Assembly (NCBI GenBank): GCA_002455275.1
Contig: DKKO01000006.1
Coordinates: 126,454-141,479 of the forward strand
Direction: 5' to 3'
DNA from: Candidatus Saccharibacteria bacterium UBA6664
GTDB taxonomy: Bacteria > Patescibacteriota > Saccharimonadia > Saccharimonadales > Saccharimonadaceae
Length of the DNA: 15,026 bases
Shown: in pieces, positions 5,927 through 11,584 of the stretch
Numbering within the stretch: position 1 is the stretch's first letter
Layout of the letters: the number at the start of each line of letters is the position of its first letter
The notes under the pieces: generated by a model
Databases searched by the model: none
What the model saw: only the letters and a program-made list of their open reading frames with translations
What the model was told of the DNA's origin: nothing
Made by a program: the position numbers and the translations under genes

Positions 5927-5932
5927 AGTATA
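5927..5932 (-). promoter_or_regulatory. Likely pth -10 element
   Basis: TATACT on the minus strand ends ten bases before the pth ATG. No convincing -35 is visible 16-18 bases upstream. It lies back to back with the promoter of the gene at 6037. Confidence 0.4.
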
Positions 5933-5937
5933 CATTA

Positions 5938-5966
5938 TTGCTTTTTTATTGCGTTTATGCTATAAT
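5938..5966 (+). promoter_or_regulatory. Promoter of the second GC-rich gene, with 5' hairpin
   Basis: TTGCTT (5938-5943), 17 bases, perfect TATAAT (5961-5966). Transcription should begin near 5973. The RNA then opens with a small stem (GTGGGG 5974-5979 with CCC-G-CAC 5983-5989) that could protect the 5' end, similar in placement to the leader hairpin of the other GC-rich gene. Confidence 0.65.
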
Positions 5967-6036
5967 ATGAATTGTGGGGCAACCCGCACCTTCGCTAAGG
6001 AGTATGAGCCTTGGCACTTCCCCGAAGGAGCAGTAC

Positions 6037-6399
6037 ATGAACAAGCACGAATCCGACATGATGGCGATGGACCGCAAGGACCGCGTCGTCGTCTGGATCT
6101 TCGTCGTACTGACCATTGTCGCGATGGTGAGCTGGCGTCTGACGTTCGGCTCTATCAACCACGACGTGGTCATGGTGGTGAGCGCTGTCATGGCACCCGC
6201 TGTCATCTATGCCATCGTGGCTGGCCGCATCTACCGCAAGCGCGTGCTTCGTGCACGCCGAGCGGCGCAGCGCCAGCCCGTTCGCCTGATCTACGTAGGC
6301 GACGGCGTGCTGACCCATCAGGGCCAGCAGTACGACATGTTCGACTACGTCGGCAAGATTGGCATGGCAGACACTGCCTCGCCGGTCTCGCCGCTCTGA
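6037..6399 (+). CDS. GC-rich small two-helix membrane protein, probably acquired
   Basis: A 120-residue protein I do not recognise. A charged N-terminus (MNKHESDMMAMDRKDR) leads into two hydrophobic segments (VVVWIFVVLTIVAMVSW and VVMVVSAVMAPAVIYAIVAG). A strongly basic stretch (RIYRKRVLRARRAAQRQ) follows, and then a soluble tail of about 45 residues. The positive charges suggest the tail faces the cytoplasm. I chose the ATG at 6037 because AAGGAG ends six bases upstream. The frame is open upstream to a GTG at 5974 and an ATG at 6004, but the AAGGAG before 6004 is only one base away. GC is about 60-70% with mostly G or C in third positions, unlike der, pth or the ZIP gene. It stands alone with its own promoter and hairpin, so it was probably acquired horizontally. 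Function unknown. Confidence 0.75.
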   Translation: MNKHESDMMAMDRKDRVVVWIFVVLTIVAMVSWRLTFGSINHDVVMVVSAVMAPAVIYAIVAGRIYRKRVLRARRAAQRQPVRLIYVGDGVLTHQGQQYDMFDYVGKIGMADTASPVSPL

Positions 6400-6401
6400 C
6401 G

Positions 6402-6448
6402 GAAGAGCCCCGTCGTCCTTCCCTTCGTGGGTTGGACGGCGGGGCTTC
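6402..6448 (+). terminator. GC-rich hairpin after the second GC-rich gene
   Basis: GAAG-AG-CCCCGTCGTCC (6402-6418) pairs with GGACGGCGGGGCTTC (6434-6448) with a two-base bulge and one G-T pair; the loop contains a nested CCC-TTCG-T-GGG. It starts two bases after the stop codon. No U-run follows, the same design as the hairpin after the other GC-rich gene. It also separates this gene from the convergent Fic gene. Confidence 0.6.
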
Positions 6449-6454
6449 GTCAAT

Positions 6455-7519
6455 TTATGAGTAATACGTCGAGTAGGTGTAGTGCGCGTATCGAAGAGCG
6501 TCGCCATAGGTGGCGGCTTTTTGTTTGCGCAAAATACTTACCTCTTGTGGCACTAGTGATGATTGATTGGGCTCGACCTGAGTAAGCCACTCGGGCATTG
6601 TATACATCGTGTCGTCAACCATACCGTGCAAAAATGCTCTCGTTGAAGTGTGGCTAACGAAGCGTTGTAATTGGCCAAGCGCCTTTGCTGAAAACATCGC
6701 GGTTGCGGTATCTGGCGATTGAGCAAGTTCATGAAGAAACGTTAGTGCGTGAAGTGTTGAAGTCTCGCCTTCGGTGCGAAGTGATGCATCATAGGTTTGT
6801 TCGGCAATAGGTGGATAGAATTCTATGAATTCTCGGATAATGTCATCACGGTTGAAATCGTTGCTAAACTGCCCATCGAAGGTATCTTTTATAGCGGGAT
6901 CTGCGGCATTACGCTGGTTGCCGGATATAATATCGTCTACATCAGCATCTGGAGCGTGCCAGACGATACTATCAGGCTGCCAGTTCTTGAAGTTTCGACC
7001 CGACTGGCGTGTAAACGGGACTACATACCAATTCGTCCCCTCGGCGTTTGACGTCAAAATACCTTCTAGTGCTTTTTCGGTTGGCACGCCGCGCATTATC
7101 ATGTGGGATAATATACGGCTTGAGCGACCGTTACTATCAATAAATGGATGTATTAAAACCGTCGCGCCTGCCACGGTTATACCGGCATAATCAAGGGCTT
7201 GCTGGTCGTCGAGAGAATTATCTTCCAGAAACGAGCGGGCAATATCCCATGATAGACGAAGCCAAGCTTCTTTGTCACGCTGGTCCATCACTTGTATACC
7301 CTCAAGAAACACCGTTTGGCCATCAAAGGGCTGCATTGAGGACTCGCCTCGCAAATGGCCATCAAGTAGTTGCAGAATATCGATAAAATCATCTGAAGAT
7401 AGTCGTGAGAAGTAATCACGTCTGGTGGTGCTGTCTTCAAGCTCTGGAATACTATCGAATAGCGCTAGAAGCTCTGGGATGACGTCAAACGAGTGTTTGA
7501 CCGTTTCACGATTTATCAT
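6455..7519 (-). CDS. Fic/DOC-domain protein (probable AMP- or nucleotidyl-transferase)
   Basis: Fic domains usually transfer AMP from ATP, or another phosphate-containing group, onto hydroxyl side chains of target proteins. In this 354-residue protein the catalytic motif is HPFIDSNGRSSR (124-135), matching HPFx(D/E)GNGRxxR except that the first Gly is Ser129; the catalytic H124 and the Arg residues are kept. Helices on both sides (84-98, 105-122) fit the Fic core. TVFLEG (69-74) matches the (S/T)xxxE(G/N) inhibitory pattern, so the protein might be auto-inhibited, though a chance match is possible. Residues from about 190 to 354 are of unknown fold. There is no signal peptide. The ATG at 7517-7519 lies inside the end of der (14-base overlap), so the two are probably co-transcribed and translationally coupled. 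No separate antitoxin gene is adjacent. The target is unknown. Confidence 0.85.
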   Translation of the reverse strand: MINRETVKHSFDVIPELLALFDSIPELEDSTTRRDYFSRLSSDDFIDILQLLDGHLRGESSMQPFDGQTVFLEGIQVMDQRDKEAWLRLSWDIARSFLEDNSLDDQQALDYAGITVAGATVLIHPFIDSNGRSSRILSHMIMRGVPTEKALEGILTSNAEGTNWYVVPFTRQSGRNFKNWQPDSIVWHAPDADVDDIISGNQRNAADPAIKDTFDGQFSNDFNRDDIIREFIEFYPPIAEQTYDASLRTEGETSTLHALTFLHELAQSPDTATAMFSAKALGQLQRFVSHTSTRAFLHGMVDDTMYTMPEWLTQVEPNQSSLVPQEVSILRKQKAATYGDALRYAHYTYSTYYS

Positions 7520-8909
7520 GGTCGGGTGCTTTCACCTTGCCCGCCCTTTTGTTGATAGGCTCTTTACCAGCCGCGACGCGTTCGCGGTTACTTTTGATTT
7601 GTTTTTCGTCTCGGAAGCTAAATTTTATTGGCGTACCAGAATAATCATAGGTTTCGCGTAGTAGGCGCTCGAGGTAACGTTTGTAGCTCCAGTGTACGAA
7701 TTTGAGGTTGCTACCATGAATCACAAACCACGGCGGCATGGTGTCGGTTTGCACCATGTAGCGAAGCTTCGGGTGGGAGTTTTTTAAACCTGCTGGAGGA
7801 TGTTTGGCTGTCGCCTTTTGTAATAAGTCGTTTAGTACGCGGGTTTTAGTCTCTTGCTTGCGGCGGGCATCGATATCTAGGGCTAGGTCAAATAATTTAG
7901 TGACATTTTGCCCGGTAACACTACTGGTGAAAATAAGCGGTGCCCACGGAGTGAATTTAAAGTTATAAGCAATTTTTGGTGCCAGTGCGTCGCGTGTATA
8001 TGCGTCTTTTCCTTCAACTGAATCCCATTTACTTACTACCAGCACTAAGCCCTTGCCTGCTTCGGCAATCAGCCCTGCAAGGCGCTGATCGAGCTGTACG
8101 TTGAGTTCGTTAACATCCATGAGCAGGAAACAAACGTCGGCTTCCTCGATGGCTTGCAGTGTACGTAGTACGCTAAATTTTTCTATACCCACTTCTTGTT
8201 TACCCTGACGGCGAATACCAGCGGTGTCGAGCAGTTCAAGATCGCGCTTGTCGTAGCGTAAGCTCACGCGGTTAACATCACGAGTGGTTCCGGCGATGTT
8301 TGCTACCAGTGCTTGCTGTTTACCAGCTAAGGTGTTGAAAAGGTAGCTTTTACCAACATTTGGGCGGCCGATGAGCGCGATTCGTAATACTTCGTCTGGC
8401 TCTGCATCTTTCACTTCTGGCAGTAGCTTGCCGAGGCGTGCCAGAAGGCTGCGTACACCGCGATTGTGCTCGGCGCTGGTGAGCAGGATGTCTTTTATAC
8501 CAAGACGACGGAATTCTTCTGGGCCCAAACTGCCCTTTAGGTCGGTCTTGTTCACTACCAGAAGTACGGGTTTTTTGCTTTTAAGCGCTGTTTTTGCGAT
8601 GCGTCGGTCTTCGTCGCTGGGGTACTGAGTGCTGTCGACCATCACGATGATGGCATCGGCAAGTTCGGTGGCTTCGGTAATTTGCTCTTGAATCGTCGCC
8701 TCAAACTCGTCTTCGGCGGGCTTTAATCCGGCCGTATCTACCAGCCAGAAGCTCTTTCCTGCATCTGTGATGCGTCGTACCACGTTATCCCGCGTTGTAC
8801 CCGCCTCACGCGCAACAATCGCCTCTTGGGAACCATAGAGACGGTTAAATAGACTGCTTTTACCAACGTTGGTTTGCCCAACGATGGCGACGGTAGGAAG
8901 CTTGGCCAT
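7506..8909 (-). CDS. der: Ribosome-assembly GTPase Der (EngA), double GTPase
   Basis: Der binds the 50S subunit during maturation and is generally essential. The 467-residue protein has the diagnostic tandem GTPase domains. Domain 1 has GQTNVGKSS (11-19), AGTTRD (36-41), DTAG (58-61) and NKTD (120-123). Domain 2 has GRPNVGKSY (181-189), AGTTRD (206-211), DTAG (228-231) and SKWD (293-296). A KH-like C-terminal domain follows (about 350-440; PPWFVIHGSNLKFVHWSYKR), and then a basic tail rich in Lys and Arg. Departures from the usual family sequence are GQTN for GRPN in the first P-loop and SKWD for NKWD in the second G4 motif. The ATG at 8907-8909 lies ten bases from a perfect TATAAT, with no Shine-Dalgarno. 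Fic follows in the same operon. Confidence 0.97.
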   Translation of the reverse strand: MAKLPTVAIVGQTNVGKSSLFNRLYGSQEAIVAREAGTTRDNVVRRITDAGKSFWLVDTAGLKPAEDEFEATIQEQITEATELADAIIVMVDSTQYPSDEDRRIAKTALKSKKPVLLVVNKTDLKGSLGPEEFRRLGIKDILLTSAEHNRGVRSLLARLGKLLPEVKDAEPDEVLRIALIGRPNVGKSYLFNTLAGKQQALVANIAGTTRDVNRVSLRYDKRDLELLDTAGIRRQGKQEVGIEKFSVLRTLQAIEEADVCFLLMDVNELNVQLDQRLAGLIAEAGKGLVLVVSKWDSVEGKDAYTRDALAPKIAYNFKFTPWAPLIFTSSVTGQNVTKLFDLALDIDARRKQETKTRVLNDLLQKATAKHPPAGLKNSHPKLRYMVQTDTMPPWFVIHGSNLKFVHWSYKRYLERLLRETYDYSGTPIKFSFRDEKQIKSNRERVAAGKEPINKRAGKVKAPDHDKS

Positions 8910-8919
8910 AATGAGGGTA

Positions 8920-8948
8920 ATTATAACAGAGGTAGCAACATTTTGCGA
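8920..8948 (-). promoter_or_regulatory. der promoter, near-leaderless
   Basis: A perfect TATAAT on the minus strand (8920-8925) lies ten bases before the der ATG; TCGCAA (8943-8948) at 17 bases is only a weak -35. A leader of about four nt is expected. Confidence 0.55.
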
Positions 8949-8964
8949 GCATAAGCAGTATAAC

Positions 8965-8993
8965 TTGCTTCTTTAGGCGATTAGTTGTATAAC
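8965..8993 (+). promoter_or_regulatory. Promoter of the gene at 9002, leaderless
   Basis: TTGCTT (8965-8970), a 17-base spacer and TATAAC (8988-8993). The ATG at 9002 is eight bases beyond the -10, so transcription should start at about the start codon. Confidence 0.65.
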
Positions 8994-9001
8994 CTATACA
9001 A
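8985..9001. promoter_or_regulatory. Inverted repeat over the -10 box, touching the ATG: possible operator
   Basis: TTGTATA (8985-8991), ACC, TATACAA (8995-9001) is a perfect 7-base inverted repeat covering the -10 element and ending at the base before the start codon. This is where a dimeric repressor, perhaps the gene's own product, would block initiation. With a leaderless start it is more likely to act as DNA than as RNA. Confidence 0.45.
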
Positions 9002-9307
9002 ATGACAAAGGAAATACTGGCCGAAGAAAAGATTGATATTGATGCGTTTGTGGACGCACTGCGTGCATGTGCGCAGGAGGCATTAGCACGTACGAGACAC
9101 GTGAAGGTTGCTGATTTTCCGGAAGCGATAGAATGGGCACAAAGAAACGACGAGGACTTTGCGGTCGACTTTAAGGCTTGTGGTGGCACGCAAGTTGGGC
9201 TGACAAAGATACTTCGCGACTTCGAGGACAGACTTCGAGCACATATACGCGAAGATAAAACCGACGAACTGCTAAGGTCATTCGGTTTTATTGCGTCTAA
9301 CCAGTAG
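9002..9307 (+). CDS. Small soluble protein of unknown function
   Basis: A 101-residue, mostly helical, acidic protein I do not recognise. Helices are suggested at DIDAFVDALRACAQEALART, DFPEAIEWAQRNDEDFAVDF and LTKILRDFEDRLRAHIRE, ending KTDELLRSFGFIASNQ. It has two Cys residues and neither a signal peptide nor a membrane segment. The size and helix content would fit a small DNA-binding or adaptor protein, but no recognisable HTH is visible and I do not assign one. The ATG at 9002 is directly preceded by a promoter and an inverted repeat. It is divergent from der and followed after 83 bases by the secreted-protein gene, which has its own Shine-Dalgarno. The reading frame is well supported by its promoter and native codon use. 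Confidence 0.7.
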   Translation: MTKEILAEEKIDIDAFVDALRACAQEALARTRHVKVADFPEAIEWAQRNDEDFAVDFKACGGTQVGLTKILRDFEDRLRAHIREDKTDELLRSFGFIASNQ

Positions 9308-9390
9308 TCTGCGGTCGTGGTAAAAACTACAGTTTTAAACTTTTTATACCAAGCGCATACTGAAAGTACAATTACTAACGGGGAGCTCAT

Positions 9391-9912
9391 ATGGTTTCTA
9401 CTTTAAAAAATATTAAAATTAGTGTTATTACAGCTGCTTTTGCTGCAATACTTGCAGCAATTGCTGTTTTGGTGCCAACCTCATCGGCCGCGGCTGGCGA
9501 TTCTATAACAATTTGGCCAGACGACTGGAAACTCGTTGATAACGCTAGGGTACAGGAAGACAACGGTATGACGGTGCTGCGTCTTAAAGTGACACCGCAA
9601 GCGCCGGGATATGCAACCAGCAAGGCGGCTCATGACTTTATTCTTGCTCACACAGACCAAGACGTGACTGTATGTGTAAAGTCTCGCAGTAGCGTTGGTG
9701 ATGATGGAGGTGTGCAAGTGGGTCTTGACGCGTTAGTAAACCCACTCGCTACGTTCGCGTACACGAACTCAAACTATACTGAGCGCTGTCGAGACCGTCA
9801 TATTCGAAGCCAATATCAAGATATTGCCGGCTGGGACATAACTAGTGTTGGTAATTACGGCGTGAATGACAGGCTAGACTTCATTCGCTACGTTCGCATT
9901 ACTGCACTATAG
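9391..9912 (+). CDS. Secreted protein of unknown function with signal peptide
   Basis: A 173-residue protein with a clear Sec signal peptide: Lys residues at 6 and 9, a hydrophobic core over 10-28 (SVITAAFAAILAAIAVLV), and an Ala-rich cleavage region (PTSSAAA, 29-35) before GDSITIWPDDWKL. The mature part is about 138 residues and looks beta-rich. It has only two cysteines, C95 and C133, which could form a disulfide outside the cell. There is no sortase signal, lipobox or second membrane helix, so it is probably exported and released or held by other means. The ATG at 9391 has GGGAG five bases upstream. A TACAAT (9367-9372) could be its -10, but no -35 is evident. A strong hairpin follows the stop. 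Function unknown; as an epibiont-type surface or effector protein it would be plausible but unproven. Confidence 0.8.
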   Translation: MVSTLKNIKISVITAAFAAILAAIAVLVPTSSAAAGDSITIWPDDWKLVDNARVQEDNGMTVLRLKVTPQAPGYATSKAAHDFILAHTDQDVTVCVKSRSSVGDDGGVQVGLDALVNPLATFAYTNSNYTERCRDRHIRSQYQDIAGWDITSVGNYGVNDRLDFIRYVRITAL

Positions 9913-9930
9913 GATTAGTTGCTATATCTA

Positions 9931-9964
9931 CAAATACGGAAGCCTCAAGAAGCTTCCGTATTTG
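9931..9964. terminator. Bidirectional terminator-like hairpin between convergent genes
   Basis: CAAATACGGAAGC (9931-9943) pairs perfectly with GCTTCCGTATTTG (9952-9964), 13 base pairs with an 8-base loop. The outer stem is AT-rich on both sides, giving ATTTG on each strand. On the minus strand the stem overlaps the last codons and the stop (9945-9947) of the pseudouridine synthase gene. Confidence 0.75.
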
Positions 9965-10628
9965 AATATTCTCCCACCTTGAGCTTACCAATGTTATATT
10001 GCCCAAATTTCGTGCGGTGGAGTGTGACAATTTGGTAGCCGAGCGCGGCCAAAGTACGACGAATTTGTCGGTTGCGGCCTTCCGTCATGGTAACCTCATA
10101 CATTGAGTCACCGTCCATACGAGAAATAAGAAACTGGCTTTTGCCGTCTTCGAGCATTATGCCATGATCAGAGATCATTTGTTGGTGGAGGGGCTGTAAA
10201 GGCTTATCTAGCTTTACCTCATATACTTTCGTTTTGCGAAAACTTGGGTGGGTCATCTGATGAGAAAAGTTACCGTCGTTGCTAAGAAGTAGCAGCCCGG
10301 AGCTATCTTTGTCTAGCCTGCCGACCGGCTTAAGATGGTGGTATTCTTTGGGGATTACATCATAAATCGTGGGGTTGTCGCCTTGGGCTTTACGTGAAGA
10401 TACGTAGCCAACGGGTTTATGGAATAGGATGGTCTCGAGCTTGCGACATGATGTAACCGCTTTGTCCCTTACTGTAACTTTAGAATCAGAGGAAACCCGG
10501 CTTCCCAGCTGAGCTACTTCCCCATTGATTTTTACTTTGCCATCGGCAATTAAATCATCCGCTTCGCGGCGTGAAATGCCAAGCTGCAGAGCTAGGTATT
10601 TATTAAGTCGGTCTTCTGATGAGTGCAC
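9945..10628 (-). CDS. RsuA/RluB-family pseudouridine synthase
   Basis: Converts a specific uridine of ribosomal RNA to pseudouridine. The 227-residue protein has an N-terminal S4 RNA-binding domain (DRLNKYLALQLGISRREADD with GKVKINGEVA, about 6-55) and the RsuA/RluB/E/F catalytic domain. HKPVGYVSS (70-78) and GRLDKDSSGLLLLSNDG (103-119) supply the catalytic D106, and EGRNRQIRR is the late conserved motif. RluB-like 23S modification is the usual annotation for this arrangement, but I cannot separate RsuA from RluB by eye. The start is a GTG at 10626-10628, chosen because a TGCTATAAT extended -10 box ends eight bases upstream and no other start fits the S4 domain. Its promoter lies in the 27-base gap after the response regulator gene, so it can be transcribed alone or by read-through. 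Confidence 0.92.
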   Translation of the reverse strand: MHSSEDRLNKYLALQLGISRREADDLIADGKVKINGEVAQLGSRVSSDSKVTVRDKAVTSCRKLETILFHKPVGYVSSRKAQGDNPTIYDVIPKEYHHLKPVGRLDKDSSGLLLLSNDGNFSHQMTHPSFRKTKVYEVKLDKPLQPLHQQMISDHGIMLEDGKSQFLISRMDGDSMYEVTMTEGRNRQIRRTLAALGYQIVTLHRTKFGQYNIGKLKVGEYSNTEAS

Positions 10629-10636
10629 TGCTAGTG

Positions 10637-10645
10637 ATTATAGCA
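10637..10645 (-). promoter_or_regulatory. Extended -10 promoter of the pseudouridine synthase gene, leaderless GTG start
   Basis: TGCTATAAT on the minus strand combines TGN with a perfect TATAAT (10637-10642). The hexamer at the -35 position (TGCGCC, inside the 3' end of the regulator gene) is poor, which an extended -10 can compensate for. The predicted start of about 10630 adjoins the GTG. Confidence 0.6.
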
Positions 10646-10655
10646 AGACTTGAAG

Positions 10656-11540
10656 TTACGGCGCAGGATTTTCGCGTGGAGTTTCTTCGAATTCGATACT
10701 ATGCTCGTCAGGAGCGGGAGCAACTGGAGCGTCCGTTGCGGTAGTTTCTGCTGGTGTATCACCGAGCTCTTTATTCATCATATCGGCCAAGTCTTTAGGG
10801 TCTTCGCCTTCTGGTTTTTCAAGAGGTTGGATAACTCTATCGGCAAGCCCTGTGCCAGTGCGAGGCTCTGGAGCTGTAGGTGCGCTAGAAGGCTGTGGCA
10901 ATCCACTTGTGGCTGGCTCTGTAGTAGCAACAGGTTCCGGCGCTGGTAGAGGTGTTGGTACCGTCGGTGGCGCAGCAACAGGTTCGGGAGCAGGTACTGG
11001 AGGAATCGGCGGTTCATCGGGTCGTGGTGGCACTGCCGTCGCGGGCGCAGGTCGTGGTGCTACAGGACCACCAGCAGCTGGTTCGGCAGGCTCAGGGGCT
11101 GGAGCGGCTGCTGGTACGCTAGGTGCTTGTGCGATAGGAGTTGGTGCTGGCGCTGCGCCAGCAGCGGTAGGTACATCACCTAGGACTTCGTGAACAGTGC
11201 GGACTACATCCTCAATACCGACTTGTGATTTTACCAAGTAACGATCGGCGCCAAGTTGTTCGCCTCGTTGACGTTGATCTTCGCTAGAAAGCGCGGTCAT
11301 CATAATGACTTTAATATCTTTAGTTTCGGTGGTTGAGCGCAAAATGTCGAGCATGTCAAATCCGCTAATTTTTGGCATCATTACATCGCTTACAATTAGC
11401 TCAGGGCGTTCTTTGATGGCCATAGCCAAAGCTTCTTCACCATCACCTGCTGAAACAATGTCGTATCCTTCTGCGAGTAGGCGTACTCCATAAATCTCGC
11501 GCAGGCTTTTGTCGTCTTCTACTAGTAGTATTTTCGTCAT
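10656..11540 (-). CDS. Response regulator receiver with long Pro/Ala-rich tail
   Basis: Receives phosphate from a histidine kinase. Residues 1-122 form a complete receiver domain: acidic pocket E8/D9/D10, phosphoacceptor D52 in SDVMMP, switch T82 in MMTALSS and K104 in YLVKS. There is no DNA-binding domain. The remaining ~170 residues are low-complexity and rich in Pro, Ala, Glu and Thr (for example APAPEPAEPAAGGPVAPRPA), with a short more ordered patch near LADRVIQPLEKPEGEDPKDL and ADMMNKELG. The tail is probably disordered and may tether the receiver or bind partners. The protein is therefore unlikely to be an ordinary transcription factor. It follows the kinase gene after 44 bases with a GAGGG Shine-Dalgarno five bases before the ATG, indicating an operon. 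The receiver is secure; the output is unknown. Confidence 0.93.
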   Translation of the reverse strand: MTKILLVEDDKSLREIYGVRLLAEGYDIVSAGDGEEALAMAIKERPELIVSDVMMPKISGFDMLDILRSTTETKDIKVIMMTALSSEDQRQRGEQLGADRYLVKSQVGIEDVVRTVHEVLGDVPTAAGAAPAPTPIAQAPSVPAAAPAPEPAEPAAGGPVAPRPAPATAVPPRPDEPPIPPVPAPEPVAAPPTVPTPLPAPEPVATTEPATSGLPQPSSAPTAPEPRTGTGLADRVIQPLEKPEGEDPKDLADMMNKELGDTPAETTATDAPVAPAPDEHSIEFEETPRENPAP

Positions 11541-11584
11541 ATTACCCTCATTGTACCGAAGCAGCTTTTAAAATGCTATACCCC

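Noticed and set aside
5949..6507. Alternative frames on both strands across the second GC-rich gene
   Set aside because: They encode Arg- or His-rich, low-complexity translations typical of shadow frames. Only the 6037 frame has AAGGAG spacing and membrane helices.
9320..9350. AAAACT-AC-AGTTTT with downstream T's as a terminator for the gene at 9002
   Set aside because: The stem is entirely weak AT pairs with a two-base loop, so stable folding is unlikely.
10852..11193. Plus-strand frame encoding a Gly/Ala-rich protein opposite the response regulator tail
   Set aside because: It is the reverse reading of the Pro/Ala-rich tail codons, has no promoter or Shine-Dalgarno of its own, and the receiver gene on the other strand is certain.
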